Of a DNA stretch of 64,000 bases, positions 34,081 through 46,357 are shown piece after piece (positions within the stretch are counted from its first letter, which is position 1; every line of letters starts with the position of its first letter). Under the pieces are notes generated by a model, which was not told where the DNA came from, ran no database searches, and saw only the letters and a list, made by a program, of their open reading frames with translations. The stretch covers positions 19,650,575-19,714,574 of the forward strand of contig OZ038533.1 in assembly GCA_964036665.1 (NCBI GenBank). The letters run 5' to 3'. This DNA is from Gordius sp. MW1 (taxonomy: Eukaryota; Nematomorpha; Gordioida; Gordea; Gordiidae). A program made the translations under genes and the position numbers.

Positions 34081-35691
34081 GCCTCTTTCTAGACCAGCAA
34101 GAGTTTTTGGATGTGATTGTTATAAGCAGTAAAGACCACATAACATTGCTATTGTGCGAAGAGTTTTATGTTCTATAGAGATTTTACGATTCAGCACATA
34201 ATAATAAAATTAGCGCTAAAGTGATAAAAAAAAGTCTAGTTCACTTTTTGCAGCCAAAGATTTCCAAAACTGTAAAAAAGGAATGATTGATACATATTTA
34301 ACGTTAAGAAAAATAGAATTTCCAAGAGGTTACCAATGTTAAATTAAACAATATTGGTTATTGTTGATAAAGAAAATATACTACTTTCAAATCATTCAAA
34401 CAGACCCTGGTTTGTAATGAGATCAATGAATATATAATTCACAACCCATACTTATCGAACGAAATACTAAATAAAAGTCAATAAGTTTTGGGTAGTTTGG
34501 TTGAAATCAATAATACATACGACTCTCGCTCGAGGGCCATTTAATTATGTAAGTAAGGAGTGTGTTAGTTAGTAAGGGCGGGGTTATCTATAAAAAATTT
34601 TTTAATTCAACAATTTGTAAGAGCGTGCTCTATATATCAGGTTTATTAACATAAGGAAATAAATTGTTTTTCGATTAGTAATGTATTATTAATCTTTCTA
34701 AAAACTTTATACGCGATACCATAATCTGATTAAATCGTAGTTTAGAGACCAAAATTGAGGCAAACCCCTGGCCCGTTTGAATTAATTTTATTTGAAATGA
34801 GAACGATAATCCTTAGATTGTCAAGAGTCATACAACAATTAAATATGACGAGTCTATATAAATGTTAAATTAAACGTTCGATAAAAAGCGACGATCATGA
34901 AATCCTACGGCCATAAGATCTACATACCACTAAATTCAAAATAAGTTTTTTTTAAATTATAACAGACTAAAAAATAGGAAATCAAAGATACAAATATTTT
35001 AGTAGTCCACAGAGGATTGAAAAATCAATTTAATTTTGAATTATAAAATAAAGTTGCAACTTAAATAAAGACTAAAAAGATTTCAGTAAATTTAATTAGG
35101 CATCGTAAGATTTAGGTCTTCTAATTTGTCTTCATTTCTATTCAATTCGTGTACATTCTTATTTATTCAAATATTATCAAATAAATAGGAATTTTAACAG
35201 AAGTTAAGCATATTACATAAAATAATCAAAACATCACTCTGTTCCATATATCTCAGCCATATCATGAAGTGCTTATGCAAGTTTGGGTCATTAAAATAAT
35301 AACTATTTTTCGCGTTTATTAGTTAATAAAATTCCATAAACAAAAAAAATATCTTGTCGACCAAACAAAATCAACCAACACTAAAGTCAATATACATACA
35401 TTTGGGGTGAATTAAAATCGTAAAGTTAGGTAATCTTTTGATAAAATAAATAACCAACATTTTCATTTTATACCACCGTTAATTGAGTCTAAACGTTATA
35501 GAAGCACAATTAAATTTGAAAATTTTTCTGCATTAACCCGATCACGTCCAATTATAAAACAAAATTGCCCGCCCGGCCTTGCCCAAGCCCCGGAATGATG
35601 AATTCCAAATTTTTAACCATCATTTCTTCATTTTTCGTGATATTTTTCAAATTTAATTTCTAGTTTTTGGGGGGAATAAGAGCTAATCAAC
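34081..35691. other. AT-rich stretch, no supported gene
   Basis: A short minus-strand frame near 35150 (HELNRNEDKLEDLNLTM, then stop) may be chance. The thioester motif GCGEQ of an A2M gene was looked for on the minus strand and not found. Confidence 0.4.
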
Positions 35692-35930
35692 TCGTCGAAA
35701 ACCATCTTGCCGAAGTCACCCTGGGACATTAAAAACCATCTTCCCATTATCATAAAGAAAGCCCTAAATTCTGTACCTTTTACAATATAATTATCAATTT
35801 TATTATAATAAATACCTAAATTATAACTTCTTTAATCCGATATTGAATGATTATTAATATGCTTTTTTGTTGAGGGACATTTTTTAACCTTGGGAAATTC
35901 AATTCGGCAACATGGTTTTCGGTCAGTTTT
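35692..35930. mobile_element. Diverged palindromic MITE (CTCGCCGAAAAC family)
   Basis: Left end CAACTCGTCGAAAACCATCT; right end, inverted, CTGACCGAAAACCATGTTGC. GGGACATT words lie inside both ends. Related to the fresher copy at 56772-56953. Confidence 0.55.
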
Positions 35931-36154
35931 AACTTTTAAGGACTACCAAATAAAACAATTAAACACAACAGTGACAAAATAATAAACTACATATATAGCA
36001 ATCTCATTAAAAGTCTAAATTGCCCGAATCTTGATATGGTGCCCGACCGAGCCCCCCTTACCAGGCCTGGCCCGGGTTTGAGCAACGCCGGACCTGAGGT
36101 TTGTGGTCTCTGTAAATAAACCACGCTACGATCATTAAAATGCTCAAAACCTAC

Positions 36155-39100
36155 CATTTTGAGTGAGTTGATCAACTAGAAAGTCCACTGAGTCCGCGAT
36201 GACATTCCCGGCCGGGCTGAGGATACAAGCGACAATTTTGAAGCTAGGCGCCAGGTCGAAGTCTACGACAAAAGGTAACACGACCGTTTGAGTATCATTG
36301 CCATCAACTGTTTTGACGTGGACCGTCCGTCCCCGACTAACAAAAATCAGGGTTAGAGTTGTAATGGGAATCGAAGCGGTAGCTTTAACGGTATGCTCAG
36401 AGCCGAGCTAATTCAAAAAATATATTAAAAATTAATATTGAAAATTATTATGTCAATCGTCACACCAAAATAAGTGGAGTCAATTTACTTTATAGAGATT
36501 TAATATAACTAATAAGATACTTCGCAACTTAATGAACATTTATCCAAGAATTGACTCTTAACCAGTCTATTGCATTACTAGTCTACGATGAAAACAAAAT
36601 ATTTTAATCTTTAAATCAGCTAAAGCAAGAGTAAATATGGTTTTCAAAATGCCATTCCGCTTATACATTTATATGAGAACTCTATGAAAATAATAATTTT
36701 TGAAGTGGATGACTTTCCTATTAATCGCCATCGTCGTTATAATTTTTAATCGTTATCGATTTAAAACCCACTATTTTATGTGTTTGTAGGTAGAGTAGTG
36801 TTGTAAAAACGGCTAAATTTATGTTCTAAGACTAAAGGTCATCTCTGGTCTGTTTTTTAAATTTCGACTAAGCCTAGAGGTCGACTAGCAAAAATAGACC
36901 AAAAACCTTTGCTTCGTTCATATTTCCGATAACTTCAAAAATAAGACAGGTTTCCTATTGGGGAGAAAGGGGGTAGAGGGGTGGAATAGCAATATAAAAA
37001 TATAGAATCGCTTATAATTTTGCAATTTAATGAACGAATTTAAAATCTTAACATAAATTCTCAAGCATTTACTTTAAGAACTTTAGACTCTTGAGTACTA
37101 TCGCTAAGTTATAGGTAAACTTCGGAAGGTTCTTCGAATTTATTTGCAGACCGCGAGTACGTTCTAGGTTGATTCGGGTATTAGACCTGTATAAAAAACA
37201 AATACACCATAGAAAACAATAAATTAAAATTAAATTTTTATCTAGGAAATAGTTTCAAAATTTTAATTTAATTTCTCCTTTTAAGTCCGACCCAGACTTT
37301 TTAGTTAAAAGGAAAACAAATTAAAAAAATGAAATTTTGCTCATAGATCCGACCCGCGACCAGGAAAATAATCAAATTTTCACTAAAATTAAATATAAAA
37401 TTTAAAAAAATAACACCCTCACCTTTATAAGCGATTACCTTGAAAAAAGGTAAATTTTTGCTTGGCCCATAACACAAACTTAAACCACAGGGCGAGCTTA
37501 TAATCAAATATACCTGGACTGATTTCTAAATTTGCCACCTTAATTAGTATTTGAATGCCATTTTTAAAAAAAAAATCACAATCACATATCGCAAAACTCG
37601 GTTATTTTTCCCAATTATATAAACTTTTAAATAAGATTTATACCAAATATTGCAAAAATTGTCAATTTTATGCCTAGGGGTAACATAGACTGCCTATCAA
37701 CTTCAAATGTGTGTACCACTTTTCCGCCATTTTGAAATGCGCAAAAATAAGTGAAGAAGGACATATAGATTATAGTAATTTTGGCTAATTAAAGTGTTTT
37801 TAAAACGTAACGAAAAAATACTAAACTCGGGGTAACACAAAAAACATCATTTTAAAATATATATCATTTAAGAAACTCATAAAAATAAAAATACTCTGAT
37901 GAAGTGATGTTAAATCAAATTAATGCCATCTGCATTTTACTAAATAATCATTTATTAACATTCTCCTTTATTTATTAACTAATGATCAAGGTAAATTCAC
38001 TTTTTCTAAACAATGGGGAACACTGCAGTTAAATTCAAAATGGTGGATTTATGAAATATATGACACGAGCAGTCTATCTAGTCTATGGATAAAACAGTGT
38101 AAATTTCATGGTGGTAAACCAACATCGAAACTATGTCTATAGACGTTAGAATCAGTATCGTTGAAGGAGAGGTAGACTTTAGAGCTTTGGGAATCTAAGG
38201 TGACTTCAATTTTTTTGCCGATTTCGTTGACAAAAGTGTCATTCGTTAGGTAGTGTGGTTTAGAGTAGGCAAAAATCTTTTTCAATTCGATCTTTCGGTA
38301 AGCTAGCACGTCCTGCGGACTTAAAGGTTTGCCGTACACTTGCGTGGCTTCGATCTGATGCAATAGTTAATTTCAAAATTTCAAAGGATTTTATAAGTCT
38401 TTTTAAAAAAATTAATTTTATGTAAATAAAAAGTTCATTTGTACGAAAACACGGTTACAAATATATAAGCTAGAGAGAACTGCATAGTCACTTTATTTAA
38501 ACCCGAACCCGACCCGAAAGCATTTTAAAATTTTCGGGGTTGGGTCGGGTTTAGAGTGACACGTGCAGGTCTATACCTAGAAGCATAAAACCAAAAAAAA
38601 AGAATATTAGTTAATACAAAGAACTACATTGAAGATTAACAAATCCATAGGTAAATCTTATATCCAAGGATTTATTGGCCATATAATAACTAATCTAATT
38701 GCTTATGCTGTAATAAGACAATTATTACACAATAATAGAATTAGAGGCGGGGGAGGGGGGGGGGTAATAATAATTTAGGAGGAGGGGCAAAATGATCACT
38801 TTTTTAAATTTTAGCCCCATATTTTTAATAAATTTCAAAAAAAATTGGTTTTATAGGGGGGTTGGGTAATATTTTTTGCGAAATTTATGTGAAATATCTA
38901 GCGAACAGCTGTTTTTCGCAACTTAGGGTGCCATGGGGGTAGCCAAGGGGGGGGGGTCAGGGAAGGGGGACTGCCACCCTCTAAATCCAAAAAAAAATGT
39001 CGAAATTTATTAAAATTATGAGACTAAAATTTGGAAAATTTTGCCCCTCCCCCTAAATCATTATTACACCCCCCTCTAATCCCAATGCTAGCTACGTCCA

Positions 39101-39757
39101 TGGCCACTAGTCAATAGGAAACCAAGATGATGTTTAAATGATAAAAATATAGAAATACTATTATATAAATACTATCTATTAGTACTTAAATACACTTTTA
39201 ATATTAGTGAGTCTTATATTGAACCATTCTAACATAGATAAATCACCTGTAAAGATTCCTTAAAACTTTTCACTCTTTGACACTAAAGGGATAAAAGTCT
39301 GAGAAAACTTACGGAAATTTATTTATAAAGTGTGTAAGAAATAGTGCATATATTAGCCTTTTTTATAATGCACTTAATCGAACAACTTCAAAATAATATA
39401 TATTATCAACCAACCTAAATCATTCGTAATTGATGCTCCAAAATTAAGTCTTCTTTGGAAAAATTCCAGATTAAATATAATAAGAACCTCTCTTAATTAC
39501 TTTAATTTTTTACGAGCAATTATAAATGTTAAACCCGTAATTTCATAACGATTTAAAAATGGTAACGGCCCTTAAAATATTTAACCTTGAGTGCGTATGA
39601 CAAGCCCGGTTTGTAATAGGGGGGACCTTGGAGGGTCAATTGCAAGGGGAAGGAGTAAACTTGTATCGTTTGAGTGGTCGTAGTTGATTTCAGAGTTAAG
39701 ACATCTATGAAAGTTACCGTAAGGCTATAGGCATGCCCGTATATGAATGTGTCCACC
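36155..39757 (-). CDS. Alpha-2-macroglobulin/TEP-type protein, partial (MG domains)
   Basis: Supported exons: 39586-39757, 38120-38354 and 36155-36407. The first encodes the end of one MG domain and the start of the next (FPLQLTLQGPPYYKPGLSYA). It joins in phase 0 to the second (IEATQVYGKPLSPQDVLAYR to VYLSFNDTDSN), as in the KPG.P....V....GKP.....V pattern of MG4. The third reads LTLIFVSRGRTVHVK, then LPFVVDFDLAPSFKIVACIL and GNVIADSVDFLVD, the signature of the MG domain before the bait region. Between them, candidate exons near 37440-37523 and 37130-37190 are open, but their frames could not be settled. Thioester (GCGEQ), bait and receptor-binding regions were not found, nor the N-terminus, so the gene is partial or continues in unseen exons. 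Such proteins are secreted protease traps or opsonins. Confidence 0.7.
36795..36910. repeat. Half copy of the GTTATAAAAACG MITE
   Basis: GTAGTGTTGTAAAAACGGC followed by a GACTAAAGGTC block and GACTAAGCCTAGAGGTCGAC, matching the element at 47117-47262. Confidence 0.55.
37682..38096. mobile_element. Palindromic MITE (CATAGACT family) in the A2M gene
   Basis: Left end AACATAGACTGCCTATC; right end, inverted, CCATAGACTAGATAGACTGC. The left part matches 9551-9670. The right part (CAAAATGGTGGA, GAGCAGTCTATC) matches 52840-52893. Confidence 0.55.
38470..38574. mobile_element. Short hAT-like MITE carrying the CCCGACCCGAAAGC word
   Basis: TAGAGAGAACTGCATAGTCA at the left; inverted TATAGACCTGCACGTGTCAC at the right. 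The core AACCCGAACCCGACCCGAAA, GCATTTTAAAATTTT then CGGGGTTGGGTCGGG is a hairpin. Its first half is the same word as the monomer of the 43.5-44.5 kb tandem array. Confidence 0.6.
38740..39103. mobile_element. Two adjacent CATGGGCGTAG-family MITEs
   Basis: 38740-38865 is a truncated copy (GGAGGGGCAAAATGATCAC). 38930-39103 is fuller (CCATGGGGGTAGCC to GCTAGCTACGTCCATGG). Both carry long G runs. Confidence 0.65.
39104..39585. other. A2M intron sequence
   Basis: AT-rich, no additional exon recognised between 38355 and 39585 apart from the MITEs. Confidence 0.4.
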
Positions 39758-39960
39758 CTAATTAAAAAAAGAAATAAAATATGCAATTCCTGGACGAACT
39801 TTTGGTTTTCCGTTTGTCCCATCCTGTTGAACTCCTAACTTTTATAAATCTCATTGCCGTGGAAACTTATACGGGGATTTTTCGTGGCAGTGGAAACTTA
39901 TGCTTCTGTAATTAAGACTTCTTTTTTTTCGCTTCGCATCTAGACTAGCTATTGACCACT

Positions 39961-41575
39961 CCTTCTTCTTCTTCTTTATCAGTTATTGGGTCCCAGATTC
40001 GTGGGGTTTGTTTTAATAAGCTTCTTCCATCTTGACCGGGTGAGTGCCATGTCTTGACTAATCTCTTTAGTTTTCATAACTTTATCGACTTGCCCTTTCT
40101 ACGTGACACGGGGTCGTCCTCTTTCTCTCTTCCTCGGTACCTCCATGTCCAGTATTTTTCGATTTACGTCATCCGTGTCCCTTCTTAGTATATGCCCATA
40201 CCACCTTAGCCGATTTTTGTTAATCATGTCCGCCATAGGTTGAATACCCATTTTTGTCATGAGAAAGTCATTCGTCATATGGTCGAGCTTAGTATACCCC
40301 AAGCTCCACCGTATCATTCTCATCTCTGTGGCGTGTAATAGCTTGCCTTCCGTGGTGTTTAGTGCCCATGTTTCACTTCCATATAGTAACACCGGTCTTA
40401 CGATGGATTTGTAAGCTTTGCTCTTCAACCATATTGGCATTTTCTTGTCGCACATTACATCGGATATACTTCGCCATTTAAGCCATCCTTTTTGGATCCG
40501 GGCATTGACTTCTTTTGTGCAACCTCCCTTTTGATGTAGCATCGAGCCGAGGTATGTAAACCTGTCTACTTTGGGGTACTTTAGATGGTCATCCAGCGAT
40601 GGGGTGCTTGTACCATTCATTTCCATGTATACCGTTTTTCGATCGTTGACCTTTAAACCATATCCAGCTAAACGCTTCGACCACTTTTGGGCTTCTTCGA
40701 ATACTTTGTGCCTTGTTTCCTCGCATAGTATTATATCATCGGCATATAGCATACACCATGGCGATGGCTTTTGAATGTCCCTCGTTATCGTGTCTATAAT
40801 TATATAAATAAAAAGGGACTTAAAGCAGATCCTTGATGTAATCCAATTTTAGCCCGAAAAGATTTAGAGTCTCCAACTGTCGTCGTAACGCAAGAGTTTG
40901 AGGCTTCATAAATATTTTTCATAAGCCGTATATATGCGTCAGGAATATTTTGATTTCTCAGGCACCACCATATTAAATCGCGAGGGACCGTGTCATAAGC
41001 TTTCTCCAAGTCGATAAAGACCATATGTAGGTCTTTCCTCTTTTCACCATACTTATCCATTATTTGTCTTAGTGCGAAGATTGGGTCGATTGTGGATTTG
41101 CCGGCCACAAATCCGAATTGATTCGCCGATATTTCCACCTCGTTTTTCAGCCTTGTTACTAAGATCCTTTCCATAAGCTTCAAGGAGTGGCAAGTTAGCT
41201 TGATACCTCTGTAATTGCCACAGTCTTGAGGGTCTCCTTTGCCTTTAAATAAGGGTAAAATCGTGCTTGCTCTCCATTGATTAGGAATTCGCTCTTCTAC
41301 CAATATCTTGTTAAGATGGTTCGTCAGTGGTGACTCCTTCTTCACGACATCCGAGCAATGCTTCTATAGGGATTCCATTTGGGCCATTTGCTTTTCCTTT
41401 TTGCCTCTTGTTCATTTGTGTCCTAACTTCATCCTGCTGAAAGAGTTCGACCATACTTATATTTGGCTCAATTTTGGGAAGAGAATCCTTGTCATTTGCA
41501 ATATTCATAAGTTTCTTAAAATATCCTTTCCACCTTTCCATCACTTCTTTTGGTTTGTAGAAAATTGCACACCCG
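39961..41575 (-). mobile_element. RTE-type LINE, 5'-truncated, fairly young
   Basis: The minus strand encodes, from 41575, KPKEVMERWKGYFKKLMN; then HLNKILVEERIPNQWRAST, FKGKGDPQDCGNYRGIKLTC, FGFVAGKSTIDPIFALRQ, HMVFIDLEKAYDTVPRDLIW and GLHQGSALSPFLF (to 40800). After a frame break comes the catalytic MLYADDIILCEE (40752), and the C-terminal domain ends near 40099 with NKNRLRWYGHILRRD and KRERGRPRVT. Only about two frame changes (near 41310 and 40790). The 3' tail is GAAGAAGAAG-type (39962-39975). It lies immediately upstream of the first A2M exon on the same strand. Sister of 22234-25000. Confidence 0.92.
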
Positions 41576-42287
41576 AGACCCGACCCTTCCTCCAGACCCT
41601 GCACAGCTAGCACGTTGGTTCCAAAAGGATTGAGCAAAGGCCAAAGGCAATGTAATTTTGTTCACCAACCCTGGAAGAGGACTTGCTAAGCACAGCAAAA
41701 GGGTAAAAGAATGCGCGGTGGTGAAGTGGACATCCAATGTACTCTGTTACCCCAGACATATAGGGAGGACTTTTAATGCGGGGAGGTTCAGATAAACTGG
41801 ATAAATTTTAAAATAATAGCGGAAAAAATAAAATTATGATCCTATAGACCAATAATAGGTGTATAATATTCTATAAACATTATTATAAATATAAATTTTC
41901 AATGGCGCGGGAATATGGACTCTTAAAAAAGCCGTTTTTTGCACTTTTAGCCTCAATCACAAAATCCGGACAACTAGAAGAAAAACTAAAAGCATATTAA
42001 GGTTCAGCGCCAAATTCTCAATCATAATTAGTTGTCAGATCGCGGGATACAATCACAAAGTCATTATTTGTAGATCCGTGTAATTATGCATTTATCACCT
42101 AAATAAATTACAATGGGTGTCAAGATGTTCTGACACAATGAAAACGGCGTAATTGACATTTATGGAAAGTAGAAGGCTTACCTTAGATGTTCAAGGATGT
42201 GTATACATCGTGTCTCTTCTCGTTATACTTCCTTTCTTATTGTATTTTACAATTTCCAAGCATAATCATCTTCACCCTCTTTAAACC
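41576..42287. other. Sequence upstream of the RTE copy
   Basis: 41580-41770 is GC-balanced (GACCCGACCCTTCCTCCAG, TTCACCAACCCTGGAAGAGG) and may belong to another repeat into which the RTE joined. The rest is AT-rich. A minus-strand consensus donor (TAAG|GTAAGC, about 42180) has no clear exon. Confidence 0.4.
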
Positions 42288-42455
42288 CCATAGGCGTAGC
42301 CGGGGGGGGGCAGGGTAAATGGCGAATAGACAATTTTTTCAATGCAAAAAGCCTTAAAAATTAAAAAAATTATGTTTTGCTCCCCCCCCCCCCCTAATTG
42401 AACTTTTGAACGTTTCGCCCCCTCCCCCTAATCCAAAACCTGGCCAGGCCCATGT
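42288..42455. mobile_element. CATGGGCGTAG-family MITE
   Basis: Begins CATAGGCGTAGCCGGGGG and ends ACCTGGCCAGGCCCATG, with C runs in the middle. Confidence 0.7.
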
Positions 42456-42894
42456 TAAACCTTCTAATAACAATTATAATCAACTAAAAACAAATTACTA
42501 AAGCTTTATCTTTTTATTATCATCAAAACAAATGATAGAATTTGATCATTTAGAATACATAATATCATTAAAATAATTAGGAAAATCAGTGCATGTGACA
42601 AAAGGTTTATGTAAGGGGTCGATTGCAGATGTTATATCCTATAGAAAAGCAATACATAAGTCAATAAGTTTCTGGAATAGGTCGATTACAAATGTTAGAT
42701 ATTCTGGGTCCACCAGCTCTGTAAGGCCATTGACAATTGCATTGCTGATAATGGTATTGATTATCCAAATTAGGCATACTTTTAGTCGAGAATTCGTTTG
42801 TTCGAGCGAGCGGAATATTTATTTTGCAACATATTACTGTAACCTTCTCCCGCTTCAATTTTATTATTGCGTGTTTAAACCTAGGTCAGGTTTT
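42456..42894. other. Unassigned stretch left of the foldback element
   Basis: Contains an imperfect tandem duplication of GGTCGATTGCAGATGTTATA / GGTCGATTACAAATGTTAGA, 63 bp apart (about 42618 and 42681). Competing open frames on both strands; no gene call is made. Confidence 0.4.
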
Positions 42895-45100
42895 CCCGAC
42901 GTTCAACCTGAGGTCGGCTTTAGGTTCAGGTTTTCAAAAACCTGATAAGGTTTTTTGAACACCCGAACCTTAACCTGAGGTTGATCCCGAAAATCAACCT
43001 GAAAAACCTTCAGGTCAATTTTATCCCCAACCTGAAACCCCAGCTTGACCTCAGGTTAACCTGAAAAAATCTCTTTTTTTATGCGATAAATTTGAGAATA
43101 AATTTTATATCTTACTTAAACTATTTTCCTTTTTCAAGATGCATTAAACTTTTTAAGTATTTACAATTATAAATGAATAAAAAAAATTTTTTGTTATCAT
43201 TTAAAAAAAAATTAAGATTTTTTTTAATATACAAATGATTTAAACATTTAACATGATATATGTGAAAGGTGTCATCTATGTATTAATAAATTTTCATAAA
43301 GCGCTGGGATGCATTGCATTGCATGCATATACTATGCTATGCGGGATAGCAGTGTTAGTCTTAGTAGTATATGTTGTGTGTGTGTTTGTGATAAAATTAT
43401 GGGGCTGTGTGGGGTGTGTGTTATATGCGTATCCTGCAAACCTTACACACTAAATATTCATAAATCAACAAAAAAGTAAGTTTTAATGTAGATTTAAAAT
43501 GTTATACTTATTTTATTAACGCTTTTAAAATTTAAACCCGACCCCACCCGAAAACGTTTTTAAAATTTCAACCCGACCCGACCCGAAAGCGTTTTTAAAA
43601 TTTTAAACCGACCCGACCCGAAAGCGTTTTTAAAATTTCAACCCGACCCGAAAACGGTTTTAAAATTTCAACCCGACCCGACCCAAAAGCGTTTTTAAAA
43701 TTTCAACCCGACCCGACCCGACCCGAAAGCGTTTTTATTTCAACCCGACCCGACCCGAAAGCGTTTTTAAAATTTCAACCCGACCCGACCCGAAAGCGTT
43801 TGTAAAATTTCAACCCGACCCGACCCGAAAGCGTTTTTAAAATTTCAACCCGACCCGACCTGAAAGCGTTTTTAAAATTTCAACCCGACCCGACCCGAAA
43901 GCGTTTTTAAAATTTTAACCCGACCCGACCCGAAAGCGTTTGTAAAATTTCAACCCAACCCGACCTGAAAGCGTTTTTAAAATTTTAACCCGACCCGACC
44001 AGAAAGCGTTTTTAAAATTTCAACCCGAACCCGACCTGAAAGCATTTTTAAAATTTCAACCCGACCCGACTCGAAAGCATTTTTAAAATTTCAACCCGAA
44101 CCCGCTCCGAAAGCGTTTGTAAAATTTCAACCCGACACGACCCGAAAGCGTTTTTAAAATTTCAACCCGACCCGAAAGCGTTTTTAAAATTTCAACCCGA
44201 CCCGAAAGCGTTTTTAAAATTTCAACCCGACCCGAAAGCCTTTTTGAAATTTCAACCCGACCCGACCCGAAAGCGTTTTTAAAATTTCAACCCGACCCCA
44301 CCCAAAAGCGTTTTAAAATTTCAACCCGACCCCACCCGAAAGCGTTTTTAAAATTTCAACCCGACCCGGCCCGAAAGCCTTTTTAAAATTTCAACCCGAC
44401 CCGAGCCTTTTTAAAATTTCAACCCGACCCGACCCGAAAGCGTTTTAAAATTTAAACCCGACCCGACCCGAAAGCGTTAATAAAATAAGTATAAAATTTT
44501 AGATCTACATAATAATAATAAAACTTACTTTTTTGTTGATTTATGAATATTTAGTGTGTAAGGTTTGCAGGATACGCATATAACACACACCCCACACAGC
44601 CCCATAATTTTATCACACACACACACACAACATATACTACTAAGACTAACACTGCTATCCCGCATAGCATAGTATATGCATGCAATGCAAATGCATCCCA
44701 ACGCTTTATGAAAATTTATTAATACATAGATGGCATCTTTCACATATATCATGTTAAATGTTTAAATCATTTGTATATTAAAAAAAATCTTAATTTTTTT
44801 TTAAATAATAACAAAAAAATTTTTTTATTTATTTATAATTGTAAATACTTAAAAAGTTTAATGCATCTTGAAAAAGGAAAATAATTAAAGTAAGATATAA
44901 AATTTATTCTCAAATTTATCGCTTAAAAAAAGAGATTTTTTCAGGTTAACTTGAGGTGAACCTGGGTTTCAGGTTGGGGATAAAATTGACCTGAAGGTTT
45001 TTCAGATTGATTTTAGGGATCAACCTCAGGTTAAGGTTCGGGTGTTTAAAAAACCTTATCAGTTTTTTGAAAAGCTGAAGTGAACCTAAACCTTCAGGAT
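42895..45100. mobile_element. 2.2-kb foldback element
   Basis: Two inverted arms of about 600 bp (about 42895-43505 and about 44490-45100) are very similar. Both carry AACCTGAGGTTGATCCC, CTTCAGGTCAATTTTATCCC, AAGATGCATTAAACTTTTTA and a block with GTGTGGGGTGTGTGTTATATGC. Outer ends are rich in AACCTGA words. The arms enclose a tandem array (43530-44485). Apparent open frames in both arms (43253-43453 and 44525-44752) are the same sequence inverted and are not genes. No transposase. Confidence 0.92.
43530..44485. repeat. Tandem array, about 27 copies of a 27-36 bp unit
   Basis: The unit is CCCGACCCGACCCGAAAGCG followed by TTTTTAAAATTTCAA, with variants carrying one, two or three CCCGA repeats and G/A or G/C changes in AAAGC(G/A/C). 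It forms the loop of the foldback element. Confidence 0.96.
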
Positions 45101-45293
45101 GGTTTTGATCATCACTATGGCCCACCCTTTTGCGAGGTTTAGGAATGGGATCACTTATTGCCGTTTTAATGTTATTTTCCTCGGTGACCATAACGCTAAA
45201 GTAATTTAAAACATTAAACGCTCTAATTATATATTTTGCACCTATTATAAATATGTTTGCAATTTAATAACAATTACCAATTTGCCTTTAAAA

Positions 45294-46357
45294 TTATTTC
45301 TCTAAAACATTGTTTTGCACAAATAATTCCCTGGCCAAACCAACAATCTTAAGCAGGCTTCGCTTATCCATACGCGCAAATCTAACGCATTTCAAAATTT
45401 GATTGGTGTAAATTGATCTTTCGGGTTTATATTTAAGCCAATTGAGAGCTGCTTTAAATACCTCCATTTCGTTATCAGCAATCAAGTCATCGTTGGATAA
45501 GATTGCACATACCGTTTCAATGTCAAGATCCATAAAACCGTTAGAATTTACAGCACAATTTATTGCTGGAGGATTGATAATTTTGGGACTGTAACGCATT
45601 TGCTGATATCCTAAAGGCTGTGGAGCAAGTAGGCATCTAAGAACAGGAGAAGCAGTAATGTGTGGTATTGAGAAGGATTGATTCATCATGGGGAATGTAG
45701 CCGGCATCGTACTTGCGGAGTTTAGCATATAATTTTGGGTAATTTGAGGCGGCGGAGCAAAAGGATATGAATTAGTTAATAAAGGGTTAAAATTTGAAGC
45801 TTCTTGCTCTATTGATATCACGGGAATATTGTTGGCATTGTCAAACGGGAATGGCTTGAAGTTTTGTATGTTTGGCATCATGTTATATCCAAGATTATTA
45901 CTTGACCCACTGTTGCCTATATTTAAAGTCGGCACAGAGGTTATAACATTTGTGTTTTGCTGCCTATTAGGGGCATTAAAATATTGTCCCATATCACCTA
46001 CAACGTCTGGTAAACGTTGTCCCGTTGTTTGCTTAATACTATTAATCGCATTTAAATTTTCCGCAGTCGTTTTGACGGCGTTATAAGGTTCCTTAAAATA
46101 AGAACTTTCCAACGATCCTACTAATTGTGTCATTTTTGATATAACGGCGGCATGATATATGGCGCTAGCGTCTCGAGGCTCAGCGTCATGTACGTTGGTA
46201 TACATGAATTTTAAAAGTTTATAAAAAGTAGTCGCCGAAATATCGTAAGATTTTGGTAAAATAATTTCTGTAGCATAGGGCGATTTGGCGAATAAATCAG
46301 CAATATAATAGCTATGACAGGACAAAATCATCTTGTGAGCTCTATATGACATGTTAC
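45294..46357 (-). CDS. BTB-BACK domain protein, 3' exon
   Basis: A single large exon that follows an acceptor (TTTTATAG at 46358-46365). The BTB domain starts mid-fold: MSYRAHKMILSCHSYYIADL, then YDISATTFYKLLKFMYTNVH. A low-complexity N/P/S-rich linker of about 190 residues follows, then a C-terminal BACK domain (VCAILSNDDLIADNEMEVFK, AALNWLKYKPERS, ILKCVRFARMDKRSLLKIV) and a stop. The first BTB strands (DVTLRVGN) should be in an upstream exon that was not found; the preceding S/T/Q-rich exon does not join in phase. BTB-BACK proteins typically act as CUL3 adaptors or scaffolds. No Kelch repeats. Confidence 0.8.

Noticed and set aside
42589-42945. Candidate ORFs on both strands left of the foldback element
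   Set aside because: Both strands are open across the same duplicated 63-bp unit; an intron that would rescue the minus frame would be only 17 bp.
43253-44752. Two ORFs starting MIYVKGVIYVLINFHKALGC (plus) and a near-identical one (minus)
   Set aside because: They are the two inverted arms of the foldback element read on opposite strands; composition is low-complexity and there is no splice or domain evidence.
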